Source: Actinomycetes bacterium (GTDB lineage: Bacteria; Actinomycetota; Actinomycetes; Prado026). Taken from it: a stretch of DNA of 27,019 bases. The number at the start of each line of letters is the position of its first letter. Positions within the stretch are counted from its first letter, which is position 1. The stretch is from assembly GCA_025455945.1 (NCBI GenBank), contig JALOLN010000007.1, positions 1-27,019 on the forward strand, in the 5' to 3' direction. A model generated the notes under the pieces. That model was not told the origin of the DNA. It was given only the letters and a program-made list of their open reading frames with translations, and ran no database searches. Shown here piece after piece: positions 1-6,080 of the stretch. The translations under genes and the position numbers were made by a program.

Positions 1-1
1 C

Positions 2-580
2 GTGTCCGCCGCGCAGAACAAGCAGCCCGGCCAGGAGATCGGCCGGATCCCGGTCGACTCGATCTACTCGCCGGTGCTGCGGGTCACCTACAAGGTCGAG
101 GCGACCCGGGTGGAGCAGCGGACGGACTTCGACCGGCTCATCGTCGACGTCGTCACCAAGCCGTCGATGCGGCCCCGGGACGCCGTCGCCAGCGCCGGCA
201 AGACCCTGGTCGAGCTGTTCGGCCTGTTCCGTGAGCTCAACATCGACGCCGAGGGCATCGACATGGGCCCGTCGCCGACCGACGCCGCCCTGGCCGCCGA
301 CCTGGCGCTGCCGATCGAGGAGCTCGACCTCACGGTGCGGTCGTACAACTGCCTCAAGCGGGAGGGCATCCACACCGTCGGCGAGCTGGTCTCGCGCAGC
401 GAGGCCGACCTGCTCGACATCCGCAACTTCGGGGCGAAGTCGATCGACGAGGTCAAGGCCAAGCTCGTGACGATGGGCATGGCGCTCAAGGACAGCCCGC
501 CCGGGTTCGACCCCGGCCTCGCCGTGGACACCTACGCCGAGGACGACGACCAGGGGTACGCCGAGGACGAGCAGCTCTGA
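2..580 (+). CDS. rpoA: DNA-directed RNA polymerase subunit alpha, C-terminal part (5' truncated by window)
   Basis: This is the alpha subunit of RNA polymerase. It drives beta/beta' assembly and contacts UP elements and activators. The visible 192 residues begin inside the N-terminal domain (EIGRIPVDSIYSPV, then RVEQRTDFDRL) and continue through the linker into the alpha C-terminal domain. That domain is recognisable from LTVRSYNCLKREGIHTVGEL and DLLDIRNFGAKSIDEVK, the helix-hairpin-helix DNA-contact region. The tail after the GFDPG motif is acidic and ends EDEQL, as in other actinobacteria. The GTG at position 2 lines up with an internal valine, so it is not the start; the gene enters from the left edge. 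rplQ follows 51 bp downstream, the usual end of the alpha operon. Identity is certain; only the 5' end is missing. Confidence 0.97.
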   Translation: MSAAQNKQPGQEIGRIPVDSIYSPVLRVTYKVEATRVEQRTDFDRLIVDVVTKPSMRPRDAVASAGKTLVELFGLFRELNIDAEGIDMGPSPTDAALAADLALPIEELDLTVRSYNCLKREGIHTVGELVSRSEADLLDIRNFGAKSIDEVKAKLVTMGMALKDSPPGFDPGLAVDTYAEDDDQGYAEDEQL

Positions 581-631
581 CGAGCGGCTCACCGGCGCCC
601 GCGACCACCCTGCGACCAGGAGAGCGACACC

Positions 632-1180
632 ATGCCCACGCCATCGAAGGGCCCTCGCCTCGGCGGCGGTCCCGCGCACGAGCGGCTCATGCTGGCGAAC
701 CTCGCCACCGCGCTGTTCGAGCACGGCCGGATCACCACGACGGAGGCCAAGGCCCGGCGGCTGCGTCCCATGGCCGAGCGGCTCATCACCAAGGCCAAGC
801 GCGGCGACCTGCACGCCCGTCGGCAGGTGCTGGCGGTCATCCGCGACAAGGGTGTCGTGCACGCCCTGTTCGAGGAGATCGGCCCGCGCTACGGCACCCG
901 TGAGGGCGGGTACACCCGCATCATCAAGATCGGCCCCCGGAAGGGCGACAACGCCCCGATGGCCGTCATCGAGCTCGTCGAGGAGCTGACCGTGTCCCAG
1001 CGAGCGGTCGGCGAGGCCGAGGCGGCGACCAAGCGGTCCGTCAAGGAGCGCGCCGCCGCGGCGCCGGCGGAGGTTCCGGTGGAGGCTCCGGAGGAGGCGG
1101 CCGAGCCGGTGGCCGCCGAGGCGGCACCGGACGTCGAACCCGACGCGGACGAGCCCACCACGGACGAGGACCGGTCCTGA
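632..1180 (+). CDS. rplQ: 50S ribosomal protein L17
   Basis: L17 is a large-subunit protein near the peptide exit tunnel. The first ~120 residues are the conserved L17 fold: MPTPSKGPRLGGGPAHERLMLANLATALFEH, then TTTEAKARRLRPMAERLITKAKRGD, then RYGTREGGYTRI. The ATG at 632 has the Shine-Dalgarno sequence AGGAGA (618-623) at a good distance. The protein is 182 residues against about 120-130 in E. coli. The extra ~60 C-terminal residues are Ala/Glu/Pro-rich, low in complexity and acidic, a feature of many actinobacterial L17 proteins. The last codons contain GAGGA (1166-1170), which could serve as the ribosome-binding site for a truA start overlapping the rplQ stop. Confidence 0.97.
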   Translation: MPTPSKGPRLGGGPAHERLMLANLATALFEHGRITTTEAKARRLRPMAERLITKAKRGDLHARRQVLAVIRDKGVVHALFEEIGPRYGTREGGYTRIIKIGPRKGDNAPMAVIELVEELTVSQRAVGEAEAATKRSVKERAAAAPAEVPVEAPEEAAEPVAAEAAPDVEPDADEPTTDEDRS

Positions 1181-2061
1181 CCGGACCGGCCCGCAGCAGC
1201 GACGAGCCCGCCGTCCCCGCACCCGGGGACGGCGGGCTCGTTCGTCTGCGCCTGGACCTCGGCTACGACGGGACGGACTTCTCCGGCTGGGCCCGGCAGC
1301 CGGGGCGACGGACGGTGCAGGCAGTGGTCGAGGAGGCGCTCGGGCGCGGGCTGCGGCTGCCGGGTCCGGCCCGGCTCGTCGTGGCCGGGCGCACCGACGC
1401 CGGTGTCCACGCCCGGGGCCAGGTCGCCCACGCCGACGTCCCCGGCGGCGCGTGGGAGGGGCACGGCCGCGTCCTGCTGCGGCGGCTGCGCGGGGCGCTC
1501 CCGCCGGACGTGCGGGTGACCTCGGCGCGCCCCGCCCCCGCCGGCTTCGACGCGCGGTTCTCCGCACTCGCCCGGCACTACGTGTACCGGGTCTGCGACC
1601 AGCCGGCAGGGGTCGACCCGCTGCGTCGCCGGGACGTGCTCGACCACCGACGGGCCCTCGACGTCGATCAGCTCGTGGCGGCGTCCGCAGCCCTGGTCGG
1701 GGAGCACGACTTCGCCGCCTTCTGCCGGCACCGGGCCGGCGCGACGACGGTTCGCCGCATCCTCGAGCTGAGCTGGGCGCGGGGGCCGGAGGGCCTGGTC
1801 GCCGGCTCCGTGGTCGCCGACGCGTTCTGCCACGCGATGGTGCGCTCCCTCGTCGGGGCGCTGCTCCCCGTCGGCGACGGCAGGCGTCCGGTCGACTGGC
1901 CGGCCGGCGTGCTCGCCGCCCGGGAGCGGATCCCCGCGGTCGCCGTCGTCCCCGCCCGTGGGCTCACCCTCGAGGCCGTGACGTACCCCGACCCAGCCGA
2001 GCTGGCGGTGCGCGCGGCCCGGACCCGTCAGCTGCGCGTGCACCGGTCGACCGCCGGGTGA
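1177..2061 (+). CDS. truA: tRNA pseudouridine(38-40) synthase TruA, probable non-canonical CTG start
   Basis: TruA converts uridines 38-40 of the tRNA anticodon arm to pseudouridine. The family N-terminal strand (RLDLGYDGTDFSGWARQPG, coded from about 1243) and the catalytic-Asp motif GRTDAGVHA (coded near 1390) are both present, as is the later HYVYRV segment. The frame is open from 904 to the stop at 2061 but has no ATG, GTG or TTG before GTG 1315. Starting at 1315 would delete the conserved first strand. In-frame CTG codons lie at 1177, 1246 and 1252. CTG 1177 overlaps the rplQ stop (CTGA) and has GAGGA 6 nt upstream, so I use it; this gives 294 residues with catalytic Asp74. CTG 1246, just after a 17-bp hairpin, is the alternative. 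The function is secure but the start is uncertain. Confidence 0.9.
   Translation: MTGPARSSDEPAVPAPGDGGLVRLRLDLGYDGTDFSGWARQPGRRTVQAVVEEALGRGLRLPGPARLVVAGRTDAGVHARGQVAHADVPGGAWEGHGRVLLRRLRGALPPDVRVTSARPAPAGFDARFSALARHYVYRVCDQPAGVDPLRRRDVLDHRRALDVDQLVAASAALVGEHDFAAFCRHRAGATTVRRILELSWARGPEGLVAGSVVADAFCHAMVRSLVGALLPVGDGRRPVDWPAGVLAARERIPAVAVVPARGLTLEAVTYPDPAELAVRAARTRQLRVHRSTAG
1202..1241 (+). terminator. 17-bp perfect hairpin at rplQ/truA junction, terminator-like
   Basis: Arms 1202-1218 and 1225-1241 are exact reverse complements (ACGAGCCCGCCGTCCCC on the left), with a 6-nt loop GCACCC. Only a short T-poor stretch (TCGTCTG) follows, which is common for intrinsic terminators in GC-rich actinobacteria. 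It sits 21 bp after the rplQ stop, where the alpha operon would be expected to end. If truA starts at CTG 1177, the hairpin lies inside its coding sequence; if at CTG 1246, just before it. Confidence 0.75.
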
Positions 2062-2144
2062 CCGGCTCCGCCGAGAGGCCTCGCGACCGAGCGGCCTGCG
2101 TGGTTGGGTGAGGTCAGGAGCACACACCACCACTGGAGGACGGC

Positions 2145-3077
2145 ATGCGGGTCGTAGTCGCACTCGGCGGGAACGCGCTGCAGAAGCGCGGTGAGCCCAT
2201 GACGGTCGACAGCCAGCGCCTCAACGTGCGGATCGCCGCGGAGGCCCTGGCACCCGTCGCGGAGCAGCATGAGCTGGTGGTCTCCCACGGCAACGGCCCC
2301 CAGGTCGGCCTGCTGGCCCTCCAGGCCGCGGCCTACGGCGAGCAGGAGTCCTACCCCTTCGACGTCCTGGGCGCCCAGACCGAGGGCATGATCGGCTACT
2401 TCATCGAGCAGGAACTGGGCAACCTGCTGCCGTTCGAGAAGCCCCTGGCCACCATCCTCACGATGACCGAGGTGGACCCGGACGACCCGGCGTTCGCGAA
2501 CCCGACGAAGTTCGTGGGGCCGGTCTACTCGGAGCAGGACGCCAAGCGGTACGCGGAGCAGAAGGGCTGGGTCGTCCGGCCGGACGGGGACCACTGGCGC
2601 CGGGTCGTGGCGTCACCGATCCCCAAGCGGATCTTCGAGATCCGGCCGATCAAGTGGCTGCTCGAGCAGGGCAGCGTCGTGGTGTGCACCGGGGGCGGCG
2701 GCATCCCGACGATGTACCTGCCGGGCACGCGGACGCTCGTCGGCGTCGAGGCGGTCATCGACAAGGACCGGGCGAGTGCGGTCCTGGCCAAGGACCTCGA
2801 GGCGGACCTGCTCGTCATCGCCACCGACGCCGAGGCGGTCTACGTCGACTACGGCACCCCGGACCAGCGGGCGATCAAGGCGGCACACCCGGACGAGATG
2901 CGCGCCTTCGACTTCCCCGCCGGGTCGATGGGGCCCAAGGTCGAGGCCGCCGTCGAGTTCGCGAAGAACTCCCGCAAGGACGCCGTCATCGGCGCGCTCC
3001 CGGACCTGCCCGGGCTGCTCTCCGGCGACAAGGGCACCCGGATCTCGATGACGGTCAGCGGCGTGCAAATGCACTGA
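2145..3077 (+). CDS. arcC: carbamate kinase
   Basis: Carbamate kinase interconverts carbamoyl phosphate plus ADP with ATP, CO2 and ammonia, classically the ATP-yielding step of the arginine deiminase pathway. The 310 residues match the family length. Hallmarks are the N-terminal VVALGGNALQKRG, SHGNGPQVG at about 47-55, the glycine-rich VVCTGGGGIP, IDKDRASAVLAKDLEADLLVIATDAEAVYV, and the C-terminal GSMGPKVEAA and GTRI. The ATG at 2145 has GGAGGA at 2135-2140. No arcA or arcB lies in the window, so the gene stands alone between truA and the rplM operon; its physiological partner cannot be read from here. The 83 bp upstream show no convincing -10/-35 pair. It ends 9 bp before a convergent membrane-protein gene. 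Confidence 0.95.
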   Translation: MRVVVALGGNALQKRGEPMTVDSQRLNVRIAAEALAPVAEQHELVVSHGNGPQVGLLALQAAAYGEQESYPFDVLGAQTEGMIGYFIEQELGNLLPFEKPLATILTMTEVDPDDPAFANPTKFVGPVYSEQDAKRYAEQKGWVVRPDGDHWRRVVASPIPKRIFEIRPIKWLLEQGSVVVCTGGGGIPTMYLPGTRTLVGVEAVIDKDRASAVLAKDLEADLLVIATDAEAVYVDYGTPDQRAIKAAHPDEMRAFDFPAGSMGPKVEAAVEFAKNSRKDAVIGALPDLPGLLSGDKGTRISMTVSGVQMH

Positions 3078-3086
3078 CCGGCCCGG

Positions 3087-3509
3087 CTAGAGCTCGCGGG
3101 TGATCGTGCGGGGCAGCAGGACGGCGACCACGCCACAGAGCAGGCCCCCCGCGGCCACCCAGGCGCCGTACCCGGTCTGCTCCACGACGAAGTCGGCCAG
3201 GTCGCGCAGCCCCTTGCTCTGCACGGCCCACAGCGTGAGCACGGTGCCGCCGAACAGCACGCCCAGGGCGGCCAGCGCCCGCGACTGGGCTGCGGCCGAG
3301 GCCAGGAAGACGAAAGCGACGAACAGCAGAGCCATCGCCAGGGAGGTGGCGAAGCCGCCGGCCTGGCTGGCGTCGTAGCCCTCCCACAGCCCCTGCAGGG
3401 GAAGCTGGGTGGGAGGGACGTCGCCCACCCACGGCAGGAAGGCGGATGCCACGAAGGCCACCGTCGCCAGGAACGCGAAGACACCGCCCAGACCCTTCAC
3501 GTCGCCCAT
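3087..3509 (-). CDS. four-helix membrane protein of unknown function
   Basis: I do not recognise the family. The 140-residue protein has four hydrophobic segments, at about residues 8-28, 53-74, 79-97 and 115-133. A polar loop between segments 1 and 2 contains PPTQLPLQGLWEGYD; the chain ends in a basic tail (RTITREL). There is no signal peptidase site and no catalytic motif. The ATG at 3509 (complement) is preceded by GAGGT about 5-6 nt away, and this start places the first hydrophobic segment intact. It is convergent with arcC (9-bp gap) and divergent from rplM (171-bp gap). Start and reality of the gene are well supported by the membrane-protein composition, but no function is assigned. Confidence 0.8.
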   Translation of the reverse strand: MGDVKGLGGVFAFLATVAFVASAFLPWVGDVPPTQLPLQGLWEGYDASQAGGFATSLAMALLFVAFVFLASAAAQSRALAALGVLFGGTVLTLWAVQSKGLRDLADFVVEQTGYGAWVAAGGLLCGVVAVLLPRTITREL

Positions 3510-3554
3510 GGTGGCACCTCGGGCCCGGCGCGCGAGGGGGGCGCGCTGGCCGCT

Positions 3555-3584
3555 TTGACCCTCCTCACCCGCCGCGGGTATCCT
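3555..3584 (+). promoter_or_regulatory. predicted vegetative promoter of rplM-rpsI-glmM
   Basis: TTGACC (3555-3560) and TATCCT (3579-3584) are separated by 18 bp, a close match to the principal sigma-factor consensus. Predicted transcription start is about 3591, giving a leader of about 90 nt before rplM. It points away from the divergent membrane-protein gene. Confidence 0.75.
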
Positions 3585-3597
3585 CGGGGGTCGTTGT

Positions 3598-3618
3598 GCG
3601 CCCGGCCCCGCCGGGTGC
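3598..3618 (+). promoter_or_regulatory. hairpin at the 5' end of the rplM leader
   Basis: Arms 3598-3606 and 3610-3618 form a 9-bp stem (GCGCCCGGC with GCCGGGTGC, one G-U pair) around a CCC loop. It would lie within about 10 nt of the predicted mRNA start. A leader structure could serve L13 autoregulation or mRNA stability; that role is inference. Confidence 0.45.
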
Positions 3619-3680
3619 CCCGACGCGTCCGCCGCCCCCGGCGCCCGTGACGAACCGAAGCGACGAGAGAGCCTACGACC

Positions 3681-4124
3681 GTGCGCACGTACAGCCCCAA
3701 GCCCGGCGACGTCGAGCGTCAGTGGTACGTCATCGACGCCTCCGACGTCGTCCTCGGCCGCCTCGCCGCCCAGACCGCGGTCCTGCTCCGCGGCAAGCAC
3801 AAGCCGGTCTTCGCCCCGCACGTCGACACCGGTGACTTCGTCATCGTCGTCAACGCGGAGAAGGTCGCCCTGACCGGCAGCAAGCGCGCCCAGAAGGTCG
3901 ACTACCGGCACTCCGGCTTCCCGGGCGGGCTGCGGGCCACCTCCTACGCCGAGCTGCTGGAGAGCAACCCGCGACGCGCCGTGGAGAAGGCGGTCAAAGG
4001 GATGCTTCCGCACAACAAGCTCGGCCGGCAGCTCATCACGAAGCTGAAGGTGTACGCCGGACCGGAGCACCCGCACCAGGCTCAGCAGCCGGTGCCGTAC
4101 GAGATCACCCAGGTCGCGCAGTAG
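3681..4124 (+). CDS. rplM: 50S ribosomal protein L13
   Basis: L13 is an early-assembly protein of the large ribosomal subunit. The 147 residues are full length and include MRTYSPKPGDVERQWYVIDASDVVLGRLAA at the N-terminus. Also present are LRGKHKPVFAPHVDTGDFVIVVNAEKV, the family signature around GFPGGLRATSYAELL, and AVKGMLPHNKLGRQ. The GTG at 3681 is chosen because it gives the exact conserved N-terminus; the Shine-Dalgarno is weak (a GAGAGAG run about 10 nt upstream). A consensus promoter lies at 3555-3584. rpsI follows 45 bp downstream, the usual L13-S9 pair. Confidence 0.98.
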   Translation: MRTYSPKPGDVERQWYVIDASDVVLGRLAAQTAVLLRGKHKPVFAPHVDTGDFVIVVNAEKVALTGSKRAQKVDYRHSGFPGGLRATSYAELLESNPRRAVEKAVKGMLPHNKLGRQLITKLKVYAGPEHPHQAQQPVPYEITQVAQ

Positions 4125-4169
4125 GCCACGGCGACCCGCCGGCCGATCGACGAGAGGAACCGTGGCCCC

Positions 4170-4682
4170 GTGAGCGAGACCACCATCGACACCCCTGACA
4201 CCCCCGACGTCGCCGAGGTTGCCGACGTCGCCGACGAGCCCCGCGAGTACACCTCCGAGACGGTGGCCGAGAAGGCCCCGCGGGAGGTCGTGACCCGACC
4301 GGGTGCTGCCACCGGACGGCGCAAGGAGGCCATCGCACGGGTCCGGCTGGTGCCCGGCACCGGCCGGTGGACCGTCAACGGCCGCCCGCTGGACGAGTAC
4401 TTCCCCAACAAGGTCCACCAGCAGCTGGTCAACGACCCCTTCAAGGTGCTCGAGCTCGAGGGTCGCTACGACGTCATCGCCCGCATCCACGGTGGTGGCT
4501 CGTCCGGCCAGGCGGGGGCGCTGCGCCTGGGCGTCGCCCGTGCGCTCAACGAGATCGACGCCGAGGGCAACCGTCCCGCGCTGAAGAAGGCCGGCTTCCT
4601 CACCCGCGACGCGCGGGTGACCGAGCGCAAGAAGTACGGCCTGAAGAAGGCCCGCAAGGCGCCCCAGTACAGCAAGCGGTAG
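4170..4682 (+). CDS. rpsI: 30S ribosomal protein S9
   Basis: S9 is a small-subunit protein whose C-terminal tail reaches the P-site tRNA. The conserved core begins near residue 48 (GRRKEAIARVRLVPGTGRWTVNGRPLDEYF) and continues through DVIARIHGGGSSGQAGALRLGVARAL. The chain ends in the invariant basic tail KKARKAPQYSKR. About 45 extra N-terminal residues are acidic and low in complexity (repeats of DTPD and VADVAD), as in other actinobacterial S9 proteins. The GTG at 4170 follows AGAGGA (4153-4158) at a rather long 11 nt. glmM starts 7 bp after the stop. Confidence 0.97.
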   Translation: MSETTIDTPDTPDVAEVADVADEPREYTSETVAEKAPREVVTRPGAATGRRKEAIARVRLVPGTGRWTVNGRPLDEYFPNKVHQQLVNDPFKVLELEGRYDVIARIHGGGSSGQAGALRLGVARALNEIDAEGNRPALKKAGFLTRDARVTERKKYGLKKARKAPQYSKR

Positions 4683-4689
4683 GCGCGGC

Positions 4690-6033
4690 ATGGGCCGCCT
4701 CTTCGGCACCGATGGCGTCCGTGGCCTGGCCAACCGGGACCTCACGGCCGAGCTCGCCCTCGACCTCGCGGTCGCAGCGGCGCACGTGCTCGGCGACGTC
4801 GGGGCGTTCGCCGGCCACCGCCCGGTGGCCGTCCTCGGTCGTGACGGCCGGGCGTCCGGGGAGTTCCTCTCCGCCGCCGTGTCCGCCGGGCTGTCCAGCG
4901 CCGGGGTCACCGTCCTGGACGCCGGGGTGCTGCCCACGCCCGCCGTCGCGTTCCTCACGGACACCCGCGGCGCCGACCTCGGCGTCATGCTCTCGGCCTC
5001 GCACAACCCGATGCCGGACAACGGGATCAAGTTCTTCGCGCGGGGCGGGGTCAAGCTCGACGACGCGATCGAGGATGCCATCGAGGCGCGGATCGGGGAG
5101 CCGTGGGACCGGCCGACCGGCGGTGCGGTCGGCCGGGTCCGCAGCTACGACGGCGCGGCCGAGCGGTACGTGGGGCACCTCGTCGGCACGCTGCCGTGCG
5201 ACCTCGACGGGCTGCGCGTCGTCGTGGACTGCGCCCACGGGGCGGCGAGCTGGGTCGCCCCGGAGGCGCTGCGCCGAGCCGGAGCCGAGGTCGTGGCCAT
5301 CAACGCCAGCCCGGACGGCACGAACATCAACGACGGCTGCGGCTCCACCCACCTCGAGGTGCTGCAGGCAGCCGTGCTCGAGCACCGGGCCGACGCCGGC
5401 ATCGCCCACGACGGCGACGCGGACCGCTGCCTGGCCGTGGACGCCGCCGGCCGCACCGTCGACGGCGACCAGATCCTGGCGATCCTGGCGCTGGCCATGC
5501 GCGAGACCGGCCGGCTGGCCGGCGAGACCGTGGTCGCGACCGTGATGTCCAACCTCGGCTTCAAGCAGGCCATGCGCCGCGAGGGGGTGCGCCTGGTGGA
5601 GACCGCGGTGGGGGACCGCTACGTGCTCGAGGCGATGCGGGCCGGCGGCTTCTCCCTCGGCGGAGAGCAGTCCGGGCACGTCGTGATGCTCGACCACGCC
5701 ACGACGGGCGACGGCCTGCTCACCGCCCTGCAGGTGCTGGCGCGGATGGCCACGACCGGCCGCCCGCTGGCCGACCTGGCAGGGGTCATGGAGCGGCTGC
5801 CGCAGGTGCTGGTCAACGTCCGCGGGGTGGACAAGTCCAGGGTCGACAGCGTGCCCGAGCTGTCCCAGGCGCTGTCGGACGCGCAGACCGAGCTCGGCGA
5901 CTCGGGCCGGGTGCTGCTGCGGCCCAGCGGCACCGAGCCGCTGGTGCGGGTCATGGTCGAGGCGACCAGCGCCGACCAGGCCCGGGACGTCGCCGACCGG
6001 CTGGCGTCCGTGGTGCGGACCACGCTGGCCTGA
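4690..6033 (+). CDS. glmM: phosphoglucosamine mutase
   Basis: GlmM converts glucosamine-6-phosphate to glucosamine-1-phosphate, a cytoplasmic step towards UDP-GlcNAc for peptidoglycan. The 447 residues match the family. The start MGRLFGTDGVRGLAN is the usual one. SASHNP holds the catalytic phosphoserine (Ser104), DGDADR is the metal-binding loop, GEQSGH is the sugar-recognition loop, and RPSGTEPLVRVMVE is the C-terminal phosphate-binding loop. The ATG lies 7 bp after the rpsI stop with no clear Shine-Dalgarno, suggesting coupling to the rplM-rpsI transcript. GlmS, encoded next, makes its substrate. Confidence 0.97.
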   Translation: MGRLFGTDGVRGLANRDLTAELALDLAVAAAHVLGDVGAFAGHRPVAVLGRDGRASGEFLSAAVSAGLSSAGVTVLDAGVLPTPAVAFLTDTRGADLGVMLSASHNPMPDNGIKFFARGGVKLDDAIEDAIEARIGEPWDRPTGGAVGRVRSYDGAAERYVGHLVGTLPCDLDGLRVVVDCAHGAASWVAPEALRRAGAEVVAINASPDGTNINDGCGSTHLEVLQAAVLEHRADAGIAHDGDADRCLAVDAAGRTVDGDQILAILALAMRETGRLAGETVVATVMSNLGFKQAMRREGVRLVETAVGDRYVLEAMRAGGFSLGGEQSGHVVMLDHATTGDGLLTALQVLARMATTGRPLADLAGVMERLPQVLVNVRGVDKSRVDSVPELSQALSDAQTELGDSGRVLLRPSGTEPLVRVMVEATSADQARDVADRLASVVRTTLA

Positions 6034-6052
6034 CCGCGGCCTGACGGGGGCC

Positions 6053-6073
6053 ACGGGCGCCAGCCCGTACCCT
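6053..6073 (+). promoter_or_regulatory. predicted leaderless promoter of glmS with overlapping hairpin
   Basis: TACCCT (6068-6073) lies 7 nt before the glmS ATG, the spacing of a -10 box for a leaderless mRNA. A perfect 6-bp inverted repeat, ACGGGC (6053-6058) and GCCCGT (6063-6068) with loop GCCA, abuts it and shares its first base. No good -35 is visible. GGAG (6074-6077) could instead act as a Shine-Dalgarno on a read-through transcript. Confidence 0.5.
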
Positions 6074-6080
6074 GGAGCGC

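Noticed and set aside
2..4. GTG at position 2 as a real rpoA start
   Set aside because: It aligns with an internal valine of RpoA; the N-terminal domain is missing because of the window edge.
3510..5081. Extension of the minus-strand membrane-protein frame through rplM and rpsI
   Set aside because: Only residues after ATG 3509 look like protein; upstream is antisense to ribosomal genes.
6034..6080. glmS ribozyme or riboswitch upstream of glmS
   Set aside because: The gap is only 47 bp, too short for the ribozyme, and shows just a 6-bp hairpin.
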